Assembly (NCBI GenBank): GCA_003695005.1
Contig: RFJE01000367.1
Location: 1 to 8,925, forward strand
From: Candidatus Hydrogenedentota bacterium
GTDB lineage: Bacteria > Spirochaetota > Leptospiria > Turneriellales > J094
DNA: 8,925 nt
Direction: 5' to 3'
How positions within the stretch are numbered: the first letter of the stretch is position 1; the number at the start of each line of letters is the position of its first letter. The notes under the pieces were generated by a model. It saw only the letters and a program-made list of their open reading frames with translations. It had not been told where the DNA came from and did not search any database. Both the position numbers and the translations under genes were made by a program. Positions 1 through 6,987 of this stretch are shown one piece after another.

Positions 1-758
1 AAAAGCAAAGGGTCTTTTTTTTCTTGCCTTTCTAAATACTGAATATACTGTTTTAACTTACGATACGCTGTATTTTGAATATTAGCTTTTTTTAACATAG
101 GCAGCATTCTCGTAACAAAATTTAAATCTCGCAGATAAACAGAATCTTCCTTTTTAAAAAAAGGAGAGGCTATTTCTAACACATCCGGCGAAAGAACATG
201 AACAGCAGGTTTTGAGATTTTCTCAACATTTTTTATGTGAAGTGACTTTGGTTTTTCTTTGCTTGTTATGGATGCTATTTTTAAACTTGCCTGTGCCAAC
301 ATTTCGTGATAGCCTAGAAAGAAGTTTATTGGAAAAGGGAAAAAAAGCCATAAGCAAGCAAAAACCAAAATATTTTTTCGGGATTTCTTTTTTAGCAACC
401 GGACAAGACTCATGCACCATAAAGCAGCTAAAAAGAGAAAGCCATTCATCCAATGAATGATTGGTAAAAGCAAAAAAGTAAATTTATTAAAATTGGCTAA
501 ATAAGCAGTCAAGATCCATATTGTCATAGCGGGGAAAAAGCCAATCCAAGAAGATATAGGCAATAAATAAGAGTATGAATCCGGATACGATAAAAAAACC
601 ATATCGCGAAATAAAATTGTATAATAATCGCTTAAAGAAAATCCGTGATACTTGAAAAAAGAATACAGGTTGTCGCCAATAGATGCGAACGGGATTTCAT
701 ACGAAAAATAAAGCCCGATGCCTAAAATAAAAACAAATCCAAAGAACTTTTTATTCAT
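1..758 (-). CDS. Multi-spanning membrane protein of unknown function (3' end beyond window)
   Basis: An open frame of 252 codons starts at the ATG at 758-756 and reaches the left edge without a stop; I checked every triplet. The N-terminus (MNKKFFGFVFILGIGLYFSY) is a membrane segment or uncleaved signal anchor. Further hydrophobic stretches lie at about residues 64-88, 93-118 and 130-150, giving three to four membrane spans. A more polar, lysine-rich part follows (about 160-252), ending in a helical region that looks coiled-coil-like (YRKLKQYIQYLERQEKK). The start overlaps the stop of the upstream hexapeptide-repeat gene by 8 bp (ATGAATAA) and has no clear SD, which suggests translational coupling. 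I recognise no family or catalytic motif. Operon position after a beta-helix protein is compatible with an envelope role, but that is inference only. High confidence that it is a gene, none about its function. Confidence 0.82.
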   Translation of the reverse strand, partial: MNKKFFGFVFILGIGLYFSYEIPFASIGDNLYSFFKYHGFSLSDYYTILFRDMVFLSYPDSYSYLLPISSWIGFFPAMTIWILTAYLANFNKFTFLLLPIIHWMNGFLFLAALWCMSLVRLLKKKSRKNILVFACLWLFFPFPINFFLGYHEMLAQASLKIASITSKEKPKSLHIKNVEKISKPAVHVLSPDVLEIASPFFKKEDSVYLRDLNFVTRMLPMLKKANIQNTAYRKLKQYIQYLERQEKKDPLL

Positions 759-1494
759 CCATTTTAACAATACTCATGACGGTACGGCCACCACGAGTGT
801 ACACTACGGCATAATCGGGAATTTTTGATCCGGCATACACAACTGATCCTGCTTCAATCACCACATGATTGCCAATTTTTACATTATCTTCAATACGTAC
901 ATCTTGCGCATCGGGATTTCCTTTAATATGCGTATAGTCTCCGATAAGAACATTTTCCCCAATTTGTGCTCCACTAATTTTTGTATAGTCGCCTACTTTA
1001 CTATTTTCTCCTATGACACTACGTTTAATGAGAGAGTGAGTTCCAATCATAACATAATCTTCTAAATGCGAGTATAAAACGGAACTCATCATTTTAATTT
1101 TGTTTCGCTCACCAATATGGCTTTCCACTACGGTAGCATTTGGCCGCAGTACACTGTTTTTATGAATGACACTGTTCTTTACCTGCCCGCCATAAATTTT
1201 AACTCCTTGCATGGTGGCACTGTCAAACACACGGGCACCATTAGTAATGATATTTTCTGCGCCAATGGTACTGTGAGCTAACACCGCTCCACCAGCAAGG
1301 CCAATATCACAATTTTGTCCAATGATAGAATTTCCGCTAATAATTGTAGAAATTCTTAATTTAGAACCTTGCCCAATAGCAGCTTGTCTATCAATTTTAA
1401 TAAGCCCTTGGTAGCCTTCAATATAAATATGGTTTTTCGTAAGTTCTAAGAGCTCATTATCATTTAAGTATTTCTGTGGCAGATTGACTTGCAT
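751..1494 (-). CDS. Left-handed beta-helix (hexapeptide-repeat) protein, acyltransferase-like
   Basis: This 247-residue protein is built almost wholly of imperfect hexapeptide repeats of the [LIV]-G-x-x-x-x type, from about residue 38 to 225 (for example AAIGQG, SIIGQN, SVIGEN, AQIGEN, VKIGNH, VVIEAG). That is the signature of the left-handed parallel beta-helix found in acyltransferases and in the C-terminal half of GlmU. There is no nucleotidyltransferase domain before it; only about 35 N-terminal residues precede the helix. I could not identify the catalytic His context of GlmU or LpxA, so acetyltransferase activity and substrate are not established. It may be a sugar-linked acyltransferase or a purely structural helix. 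The start at 1494 lies 35 bp inside mtaB but has a well-placed SD (AGGGA, 6 nt spacing), which supports it. Its stop overlaps the next membrane-protein gene by 8 bp. Confidence 0.85.
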   Translation of the reverse strand: MQVNLPQKYLNDNELLELTKNHIYIEGYQGLIKIDRQAAIGQGSKLRISTIISGNSIIGQNCDIGLAGGAVLAHSTIGAENIITNGARVFDSATMQGVKIYGGQVKNSVIHKNSVLRPNATVVESHIGERNKIKMMSSVLYSHLEDYVMIGTHSLIKRSVIGENSKVGDYTKISGAQIGENVLIGDYTHIKGNPDAQDVRIEDNVKIGNHVVIEAGSVVYAGSKIPDYAVVYTRGGRTVMSIVKMDE

Positions 1495-2752
1495 GAATGT
1501 TCCCTATTAACTTTTCGTTGTATGTTACAAACACGAGATCCCCTTGTCGGACTTTATCTTGAGCGTCTGCCATCACTCGTAAATAGTTTTCTGTTAAAAT
1601 TTCTGCTGTATTGTTTTCTAATTTTTCTACAATACCCCGCACTGTTATTCCTGCTGTCTTTTGTCGATACAATAAGTCCAGCTTATTTTTTAGTAAAATT
1701 ATTTTAGAAACACGGTTACGGATTACATCCCCATGCAAGAGAGGAAATTCTTGCGGATTTTCTTTATGCATTTTTTCCACCGGTGTGTGACGGCGCATAG
1801 AAAAAGGAAAAACATGGATGTTAGCAAATTCTACTTCTTCGACGAGTGTGATTGTATCCTGAAAATCTTGTTCTGTTTCCGAAGGAAAGCCTACAATGAT
1901 ATCCGTGCCAATGTGAATGTTTGGGTTTTGTTTTTTAACAGCTCCTATTTTTTCCAAATAGCTTTTTGGCGTATAGCCTCTGCGCATTTTTCTTAATATA
2001 TATTTTGAACCAGATTGCACAGGAACATGTAAAAAGTTTGCCATTTTAGGATGTGTTAAAATTTCTGCGAGCCTTTCGTTCACTTCCCCAGGCTCAATGG
2101 AACTTAACCGGATATAAAAATTTCCGGATAACTGCAGCAGGTGTTCGAGTAAGGAATAAATATCATGGTTTTCGCTGTGATACCAACCAATATTAACGCC
2201 AGTAATGACAAGTTCATGAAAACCGAGATCAATTAGGTTTTTTGCTTCGTCTAAAATATCGTAAAAGTTACGGGATCGGCCTTCCCCCCGTGCTTGTGGA
2301 ATCTTACAATAACTACAAGTGCGGTTGCAGCCATCTTGAATTTTTAAGTAGGCTCTAGAAAAACCGTCTTTTTTCCGAATAGGATAGCCAAAAAAGCCGT
2401 CTTTAGAAGCCACCTTTCCTGCTAGGTTTTCCGGAATCAATGCTTTTTGATCATTCGGGATGACGGAAAAAACACCGGGTAATTTTTGTACATCTTGTGC
2501 ATCGGTAGTTGCATAGCAACCAGTAACAATAATTTTTGCTTGCGGGTTTTCTCTCGCTAATCTTCGAATGATGGTTCGGCTTTTGGAATCGGCACGATTG
2601 GTTACAGTACAAGTATTAAAAATTATATATTCTGCATTGTTTAGATTTTCCGTAAAAGTAAAACCTTCTTGTTCCATACCTGCTGTTAATGCATCTGTCT
2701 CGTAACGGTTTAAGCGACATCCTGCATGAAATATGTAGAAGTTTCCTTTCAT
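1460..2752 (-). CDS. mtaB: tRNA t6A37 methylthiotransferase MtaB (radical SAM)
   Basis: MtaB adds a methylthio group at C2 of N6-threonylcarbamoyladenosine-37 in ANN-decoding tRNAs, giving ms2t6A in the cytoplasm. The 430 residues match the family's usual length and three-domain order. The N-terminal UPF0004 domain carries the three auxiliary 4Fe-4S ligands Cys12 (HAGCRLN), Cys48 (NTCTVTN) and Cys79 (VTGCYA). The radical-SAM core holds the C-x3-C-x2-C motif at Cys142, Cys146 and Cys149 (GCNRTCSYC), and a C-terminal TRAM-like segment spans about 366-423. The GCRLNRYETDA start and overall layout fit MtaB better than MiaB or RimO, although the assignment among these paralogues rests on motif memory. 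The ATG follows the TPR gene's stop by 13 bp with an SD-like AGGT about 5-6 nt upstream. The 3' end overlaps the hexapeptide-repeat gene by 35 bp, so the genes are probably cotranscribed. Confidence 0.92.
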   Translation of the reverse strand: MKGNFYIFHAGCRLNRYETDALTAGMEQEGFTFTENLNNAEYIIFNTCTVTNRADSKSRTIIRRLARENPQAKIIVTGCYATTDAQDVQKLPGVFSVIPNDQKALIPENLAGKVASKDGFFGYPIRKKDGFSRAYLKIQDGCNRTCSYCKIPQARGEGRSRNFYDILDEAKNLIDLGFHELVITGVNIGWYHSENHDIYSLLEHLLQLSGNFYIRLSSIEPGEVNERLAEILTHPKMANFLHVPVQSGSKYILRKMRRGYTPKSYLEKIGAVKKQNPNIHIGTDIIVGFPSETEQDFQDTITLVEEVEFANIHVFPFSMRRHTPVEKMHKENPQEFPLLHGDVIRNRVSKIILLKNKLDLLYRQKTAGITVRGIVEKLENNTAEILTENYLRVMADAQDKVRQGDLVFVTYNEKLIGNIHASQSATEILK

Positions 2753-2765
2753 GTTGTACCTATCT

Positions 2766-3596
2766 TTACAAGTTTTCGCTGCGATCTAAATTTTTCTGAA
2801 TAATATTTTGAAACTTCGTTGGAATATCTTTCGCTTGCAGTGCTTTTTTGTAATACTCAATGGATTTTTCTTTTAGCATCTCTCTTTTTTTCCCCGTGGA
2901 AGTTTTTGCCCAGATCTCGTATATAAAGCCAAGTAAGTTGAGTGTATAGACATGTTCGGGACGAATGGATAAAGCCCAGTTTGCTGCAAACTCGGCTTGT
3001 TCATATTCCTTTAAGCCTAAATGAGACCTTGCCTCTAATAATACACCTTCGAGTTGGTCTTTTGCTCTTGTTTTCTTGTCTTGGAATGCCGATTTCGATT
3101 TTTCTGCCCACTTTAATGCCGTGTGATACTGTCCACGGCGAAGCGCAATTCTTGCTAATACATTGTATAATTTGGCAGGAACTTTGGTATCATAATCCGG
3201 CAAGACACGGATTCCTTTTTCTGCAATTTTTTGTGCTTCGGAATATTTTCGCCAATCTAAATAAAAAAGAGATAAATCTACATAAATTCCTGCGTATTCG
3301 GGTTTTACAGAAAGCGCCCTTTTAAAGTGAATTTCGGCCGGCTCATAATGTCCTTGCCGCCAGTGATTATGAGCTGCTAAATACCGCAACTTAAAGTGAT
3401 TCATATCGGATTTTATCACATGGCGGATAAAATTTAGCGACTCTTCGTACTTCCCAGCTTCAAAACTTTTTAGTGCCTTTTGGTAATTTTCTTCAATGAC
3501 TTCCGGAGAAGCATTTTCGAGCTCTACCACAGAAAAAACAGGGTGATTCCATAAGAGTATAAGAGCACAAAGAAAGCATAAAAAAAAACGTGGCAT
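2766..3596 (-). CDS. Exported TPR-repeat protein
   Basis: This 276-residue protein starts with a signal peptide: MPR, then a hydrophobic core (FFLCFLCALILLW), then a plausible signal-peptidase I site after about Ser22 (PVFS-VVE). No lipobox is evident, so a soluble periplasmic location is likely. About six tetratricopeptide repeats follow, at roughly residues 36-69, 70-103, 104-137, 141-172, 185-216 and 218-255. The typical repeat positions are visible in AGKYEESL, QGHYEPAE, WRKYSEAQ and LKEYEQAE. TPR arrays hold protein partners, and the partner here is unknown. It is the first gene of the leftward operon with mtaB. The start at 3596 has no convincing SD, but no in-frame alternative keeps the signal peptide. 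The specific role cannot be read from the sequence. Confidence 0.85.
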   Translation of the reverse strand: MPRFFLCFLCALILLWNHPVFSVVELENASPEVIEENYQKALKSFEAGKYEESLNFIRHVIKSDMNHFKLRYLAAHNHWRQGHYEPAEIHFKRALSVKPEYAGIYVDLSLFYLDWRKYSEAQKIAEKGIRVLPDYDTKVPAKLYNVLARIALRRGQYHTALKWAEKSKSAFQDKKTRAKDQLEGVLLEARSHLGLKEYEQAEFAANWALSIRPEHVYTLNLLGFIYEIWAKTSTGKKREMLKEKSIEYYKKALQAKDIPTKFQNIIQKNLDRSENL

Positions 3597-3676
3597 AGGG
3601 TATTTTAATAGAATTTCACGTGGCGTAAAGTATTTTGCAAAGGTTGCGAAAGCAGAATTCCCAGCAATTCTCGATG

Positions 3677-3777
3677 AAGGGAAAAAGGCCTGCTCGGCGC
3701 AGTTCCGGACCCCGCACCAAATTGAAAATTTAGTGCGGGGGAGGACTGTTTGAGCACGAGCAGACCTTTTTTCCCTT
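3677..3777. ncRNA. Candidate structured RNA or long hairpin with T-tract between divergent operons
   Basis: A nearly continuous hairpin of about 101 nt can be drawn. Outer stem: 3677-3688 pairs with 3765-3777 with one bulged T. Then CTGCTCG (3690-3696) pairs with CGAGCAG (3757-3763), followed by an asymmetric internal loop. AG/T and CC (3701-3706) pair with GGACT (3743-3747). CCCCGCAC (3710-3717) pairs with GTGCGGGG (3733-3740), and AAATT-GAA-AATTT forms the tip. On the plus strand the descending arm ends in two T-runs (3767-3772, 3776-3781), like an intrinsic terminator; the minus strand also reads into a T5 run. Both neighbours are transcribed away from this region, so a terminator for either gene is not expected here. 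That is why a small RNA, a leader element or an inverted-repeat element are the main options. It lacks the SRP RNA tip motif, and I could not match it to a known family. Confidence 0.4.
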
Positions 3778-3787
3778 TTTTGAATCT

Positions 3788-3826
3788 AGCATCAGCGATA
3801 CGTCGTTTCGCCGTATCGCTGATGCT
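3788..3826. repeat. Perfect 15-bp palindrome upstream of dapA (repeat copy 1)
   Basis: AGCATCAGCGATACG (3788-3802) and its exact reverse complement CGTATCGCTGATGCT (3812-3826) enclose a 9-nt loop. The inner core CAGCGATACG/CGTATCGCTG recurs after murA at 6941-6969. On the plus strand the stem is followed by a T-rich tract (GTTTCCATTTAATTTTT), so it could end a transcript coming from the 3677-3777 hairpin. On the minus strand no T-tract follows. It could equally be one copy of a dispersed palindromic repeat or a protein-binding palindrome near dapA. Confidence 0.75.
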
Positions 3827-3827
3827 G

Positions 3828-3857
3828 TTTCCATTTAATTTTTCTCGACACTGTATT
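3828..3857 (+). promoter_or_regulatory. Possible dapA promoter (-35 TTTCCA, -10 TGTATT)
   Basis: TTTCCA (3828-3833) and TGTATT (3852-3857) each match four of six sigma-70 consensus positions and are 18 bp apart. Transcription would start near 3864, giving a short leader before the dapA ATG at 3878. The match is weak, and an AT-rich region produces such matches by chance. If correct, both hairpins lie upstream of the dapA transcript rather than in its leader. Confidence 0.2.
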
Positions 3858-3877
3858 TCTTACTCAAAAGATAGAGT

Positions 3878-4762
3878 ATGATTACCGGTACATTTACAGC
3901 TTTAATTACCCCGTTTCGATCTTCTGACGGAAGTGTGGATTTTGAGGCATTAAAAAATTTAATTGCCTTTCAAATAAAAGGTGGCGTAGAAGGGGTGGTT
4001 CCTTGTGGTACGACAGGGGAATCGCCGACTTTAACGCATAAAGAGCACCGAGAAGTTATTGCTAAAGTGGTAGAGTGGACAAAAGAAATCGATGCTGAAA
4101 AAATTGTAATTGCCGGCACAGGATCGAATAGTACATCCGAAGCCATTGAGCTAACACAGGCAGCGGGTAAAGACGGAGCTGATTATGCACTTGTTGTAAA
4201 TCCTTACTATAACAAGCCAACGCAAGAAGGGTTGTACAAACATTTTATGAGTATTGCCGATGCTTCGGAAATCCCGCTTGTTTTGTATAATATTCCCGGG
4301 AGAACTGCTGTTAAGTTAGAGCGTGATACGATTGTAAAGTTAGCCAATCATCCGAATATTGTTGCTATTAAAGAAGCAACGGGTGATTTAAATTTTATGA
4401 CAGATTTAGTTGCTCATTTACCAAAAGATTTTAGTTTGCTTTCTGGAGATGATAATTTACTGTTGCCGATATTATCCATAGGTGGTCGCGGGGTTATTAG
4501 TGTGATTTCCAATGTGTTTCCAAAGGAAACAAGTCAAATCACTCGTTTGTATATGGACGGAAACATACAGGAAGCACGGGAAAAGTTTTTTCAATTATTT
4601 CCTTTGTGTAAGGCAATGTTTATAGAGACAAATCCAATTCCTGTAAAATACGCTGCGTCTCTTACAGGGCTTTGCGAAAATGTTCTTCGCTTGCCAATGA
4701 CCCCGCTTTCTAAAGATCATGAGTCAACATTGCGAAGCTTAATTCGGGAATTTTCGAACTAG
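3878..4762 (+). CDS. dapA: 4-hydroxy-tetrahydrodipicolinate synthase DapA
   Basis: DapA condenses pyruvate with aspartate semialdehyde to 4-hydroxy-tetrahydrodipicolinate, the first step of the DAP/lysine branch, in the cytoplasm. At 294 residues it has the standard TIM-barrel length. The catalytic set is intact: Schiff-base Lys165 (VAIKEATGD), Tyr137 with Arg142 (LYNIPGRT), the GTTGE motif at 44-48 with Thr45/Thr46, and Tyr110/Tyr111 (NPYYNKPTQEG). These correspond to Lys161, Tyr133, Arg138, Thr44/45 and Tyr107 of the E. coli enzyme. MITGTFTALITPF is the usual N-terminus, which fixes the start at 3878. The SD in front is weak (an AGAG immediately upstream). It is the first gene of dapA-dapB-murA. 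I saw no lysine riboswitch in the 281-bp upstream region; two hairpins lie there instead. Confidence 0.97.
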   Translation: MITGTFTALITPFRSSDGSVDFEALKNLIAFQIKGGVEGVVPCGTTGESPTLTHKEHREVIAKVVEWTKEIDAEKIVIAGTGSNSTSEAIELTQAAGKDGADYALVVNPYYNKPTQEGLYKHFMSIADASEIPLVLYNIPGRTAVKLERDTIVKLANHPNIVAIKEATGDLNFMTDLVAHLPKDFSLLSGDDNLLLPILSIGGRGVISVISNVFPKETSQITRLYMDGNIQEAREKFFQLFPLCKAMFIETNPIPVKYAASLTGLCENVLRLPMTPLSKDHESTLRSLIREFSN

Positions 4763-4771
4763 GAGCAAAAA

Positions 4772-5587
4772 ATGAGTGATTCAAAAATTCACTTTGGGAT
4801 TGTAGGAGCCTATGGCCGCATGGGGCAAGCCATAGCTCGCTTATCTTTAGAAGAGGATGATTTAGAGCTTTCGGCTGCGTTTGAGCATGCGGCTCATTTA
4901 GGCATGGGAAAGCCATTTAGTATTGGTGCTAGACAAATGGATTTTGCTTTAGAAGAGCTTAACGATAGTACAATAAAAAATTTAGCAAAATATCCTGAAA
5001 AAGTTGTAGTTGATTTTTCGTTGCCTGCGGCTCTTACGAATACCGTCAAGGTTTGCGAACAAGCAAACGTTCCTTTAGTGATTGGTACTACTGGTTATAG
5101 CGAAGATCAATATAAGCATATATTAGAGGCTTCAAAGTCCATTCCAATTTTATTAGCAAGTAACATGTCGCTGGGGGTAAATTTACTGTTTGCACTTGTG
5201 CGGCAAGCTGCTGCGTCGTTACGTGGAAAAGGGTTTGATGCTGAAATTATGGAAGTCCATCATAAGCATAAAAAGGATGCCCCTTCGGGAACTGCAAAAT
5301 CTTTAGAGCGAGAAATTATGGAAACAGGTTTTGCAAAAAAGCCAATTTATGGAAGAGAAGGAGAGGTGGGCGAAAGAACAGCGGAAGAAATTGGGGTCAT
5401 GGCTCTTCGTGGTGGAGACGTTGTTGGCGATCACACTGTTTATTTTTTTGGAGAAGGAGAAAGACTAGAATTAAAGCACCAGGCACATAGTCGAGATACA
5501 TTTGCACGGGGAGCTCTTGCTGCTGTCCGCTTTCTAGCTGGAAAAGATCCAAAGTTATATTCTATGGCCGATGTTTTAAATTTATGA
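4772..5587 (+). CDS. dapB: 4-hydroxy-tetrahydrodipicolinate reductase DapB
   Basis: DapB reduces the DapA product to tetrahydrodipicolinate with NAD(P)H, so the two adjacent genes supply consecutive steps. At 271 residues it is of normal length. The N-terminal Rossmann fold has [10 protein letters not shown] at 9-18 and the conserved GTTG at 105-108. The C-terminal substrate domain has the family signature [15 protein letters not shown] at 161-175, with His163 and Lys167 matching the catalytic His159 and Lys163 of E. coli DapB. The start is well supported: an AGGAG SD overlaps the dapA stop codon, and only 9 bp separate the genes. The stop overlaps the murA ATG (ATGA), which points to translational coupling. 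Confidence 0.97.
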   Translation: MSDSKIHFGIVGAYGRMGQAIARLSLEEDDLELSAAFEHAAHLGMGKPFSIGARQMDFALEELNDSTIKNLAKYPEKVVVDFSLPAALTNTVKVCEQANVPLVIGTTGYSEDQYKHILEASKSIPILLASNMSLGVNLLFALVRQAAASLRGKGFDAEIMEVHHKHKKDAPSGTAKSLEREIMETGFAKKPIYGREGEVGERTAEEIGVMALRGGDVVGDHTVYFFGEGERLELKHQAHSRDTFARGALAAVRFLAGKDPKLYSMADVLNL

Positions 5588-6888
5588 GTGATACTTTTTT
5601 CATTGAAGGTGGCAAGCCACTTTCGGGCATTTTAACGCCTCAAGGCAATAAGAACGAAGCACTTCCTCTTCTATGTTGTGCTCTTTTAAATACCCAGGAA
5701 GTCCTTTTGCGCAATGTTCCGCGGATTGAGGATATTGAAAGAATGCTAACTTTAATTCGGGGGTTAGGGGCGCACATAGAAGAAATTTCGCCGCATGATT
5801 TAAAAATCACAGTTCCTGAGATCCAAACTACGGATCTCGATCCGGAACTCACTTCGGCTATTCGTGGTTCCGTTACTTTGCTAGCGCCGCTTTTAGCTCG
5901 AAAAGGAGAAGTATTCTTACCTCGTCCAGGTGGAGATAAAATTGGACGTCGCCGGATTGATACGCATTTAGATGCATTGGCTGCTTTAGGCGCTAAAGTA
6001 GAAGTGTTTCATCATGGATATCGTTTAACGACTTCCGGCTTTAAAGGGACAAACATTTTGCTAGACGAAGCTTCCGTTACAGGAACAGAAAATGCCATTA
6101 TGGCAGCTGCCATCGCCGAAGGCATTACGGTTTTAGAAAATGCAGCCTCGGAGCCACATGTGCAAGGCTTATGCAATTTTTTGCAAAAACAGGGTGTTAA
6201 AATCGAAGGGGTTGGTAGTAATGTCTTAACAATCCATGGTTTAGGCAGTGTGGAAAAGCTAACCTCGGTGGATCATACGATTCAGCCGGATTATTTGGAA
6301 ATTATTAGTTTTGTTTCGGCAGCCGTGGTTACGGGGGGAGAGCTTACCGTGCAAGGAGTCATTCCCAATCACTTAAGGATGATTCGGCACGTATTTTCTC
6401 GGCTTGGCATTGAGTGGAATTATACCAATGAAAACAATGAATATGCAAATTTAATTGTACCGGCTGACCAAAGTATGCAAGTCAAAACTGATGTTCACGG
6501 AGAAATCATTAAAATTGATGATGCACCTTGGCCTGCCTTTCCGGCAGATTTAATTTCGATTGCTTTAGTTACGGCTACCCAGTGCAAAGGAACAGTTTTA
6601 ATGCACGAGAAACTTTTTGAAAGTCGGCTTTTTTTTACAGATAAGTTAATTGGGATGGGAGCTCGTTTAGTCTTATGTGATCCTCATCGTGTTGTGGTGA
6701 TAGGACCGTCGAAACTTTTTGGAGCTAGAATGAGCTCACCCGATATCCGAGCAGGAATGGCACTCGTGATTGCAGCTCTTTGTGCCGAAGGCCAGTCTGA
6801 GATTCAAAATGTAATTCAAATTGATCGTGGTTATGAGAAAATTGATGAGCGTCTTCGTTCCCTTGGTGCTAAGATTGAACGAAAATGA
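5584..6888 (+). CDS. murA: UDP-N-acetylglucosamine 1-carboxyvinyltransferase MurA, Asp-type active site
   Basis: MurA transfers enolpyruvate from PEP to UDP-GlcNAc, the committed cytoplasmic step of peptidoglycan synthesis. The 434 residues cover both inside-out alpha/beta domains. Conserved residues include Lys23-Asn24 (GNKNEA), Arg123 in IGRRRID, Asp322 (PAFPADL), Arg389 ([10 protein letters not shown]) and the C-terminal [12 protein letters not shown]. The active-site loop reads [15 protein letters not shown]: Asp118 stands where E. coli MurA has Cys115, and two extra residues (RP) precede the GG. Asp at this site is known in mycobacterial and chlamydial MurA and gives insensitivity to fosfomycin, so the same is expected here. 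The gene begins inside the dapB stop codon (ATGA) with no evident SD of its own, so it is probably translationally coupled. A paralogous enolpyruvyl transferase is a less likely alternative. Confidence 0.92.
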   Translation: MSDTFFIEGGKPLSGILTPQGNKNEALPLLCCALLNTQEVLLRNVPRIEDIERMLTLIRGLGAHIEEISPHDLKITVPEIQTTDLDPELTSAIRGSVTLLAPLLARKGEVFLPRPGGDKIGRRRIDTHLDALAALGAKVEVFHHGYRLTTSGFKGTNILLDEASVTGTENAIMAAAIAEGITVLENAASEPHVQGLCNFLQKQGVKIEGVGSNVLTIHGLGSVEKLTSVDHTIQPDYLEIISFVSAAVVTGGELTVQGVIPNHLRMIRHVFSRLGIEWNYTNENNEYANLIVPADQSMQVKTDVHGEIIKIDDAPWPAFPADLISIALVTATQCKGTVLMHEKLFESRLFFTDKLIGMGARLVLCDPHRVVVIGPSKLFGARMSSPDIRAGMALVIAALCAEGQSEIQNVIQIDRGYEKIDERLRSLGAKIERK

Positions 6889-6940
6889 TTTGTTCCTTTG
6901 AATGTAGCTTTTGTAATGTTTTAAAAGTGAAAACAAGACT

Positions 6941-6971
6941 CAGCGATACGGCAAAAGGCCGTATCGCTGCG
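6941..6971. repeat. Palindrome after murA (repeat copy 2), possible bidirectional terminator
   Basis: CAGCGATACGGC (6941-6952) pairs with GCCGTATCGCTG (6958-6969) around a 5-nt loop. The ten outer bases of each arm are identical to the core of the palindrome at 3788-3826. It sits between murA and the convergent RRM gene, where a shared terminator is expected. Read on the minus strand it is followed by a moderately T-rich stretch (GTCTTGTTTTC). On the plus strand the tail is poor in T, so it is a better terminator for the RRM gene. It is flanked by the exact 7-bp direct repeat CAAGACT (6934-6940 and 6972-6978). Confidence 0.7.
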
Positions 6972-6987
6972 CAAGACTTTAATGGTT

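Noticed and set aside
212..460. Plus- and minus-strand frames of 76-82 codons in the left 460 bp
   Set aside because: They are shadows of the 252-codon minus-strand membrane-protein frame, which is open across the whole region and has coherent membrane segments.
2942..3325. 127-codon plus-strand frame opposite the TPR gene
   Set aside because: It is antisense to a gene with a signal peptide and clear TPR repeats, has no SD or recognisable domain, and looks like a compositional shadow.
3677..3777. SRP (4.5S) RNA on either strand
   Set aside because: A GTCCGGAA string is present on the minus strand, but it lies in the stem and not at the hairpin tip, and the conserved GGAAGGAAGCAGCC continuation is missing.
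3600..3877. Lysine riboswitch upstream of dapA
   Set aside because: The region has two simple nested hairpins and no multi-branched arrangement or recognisable conserved core of the lysine riboswitch.
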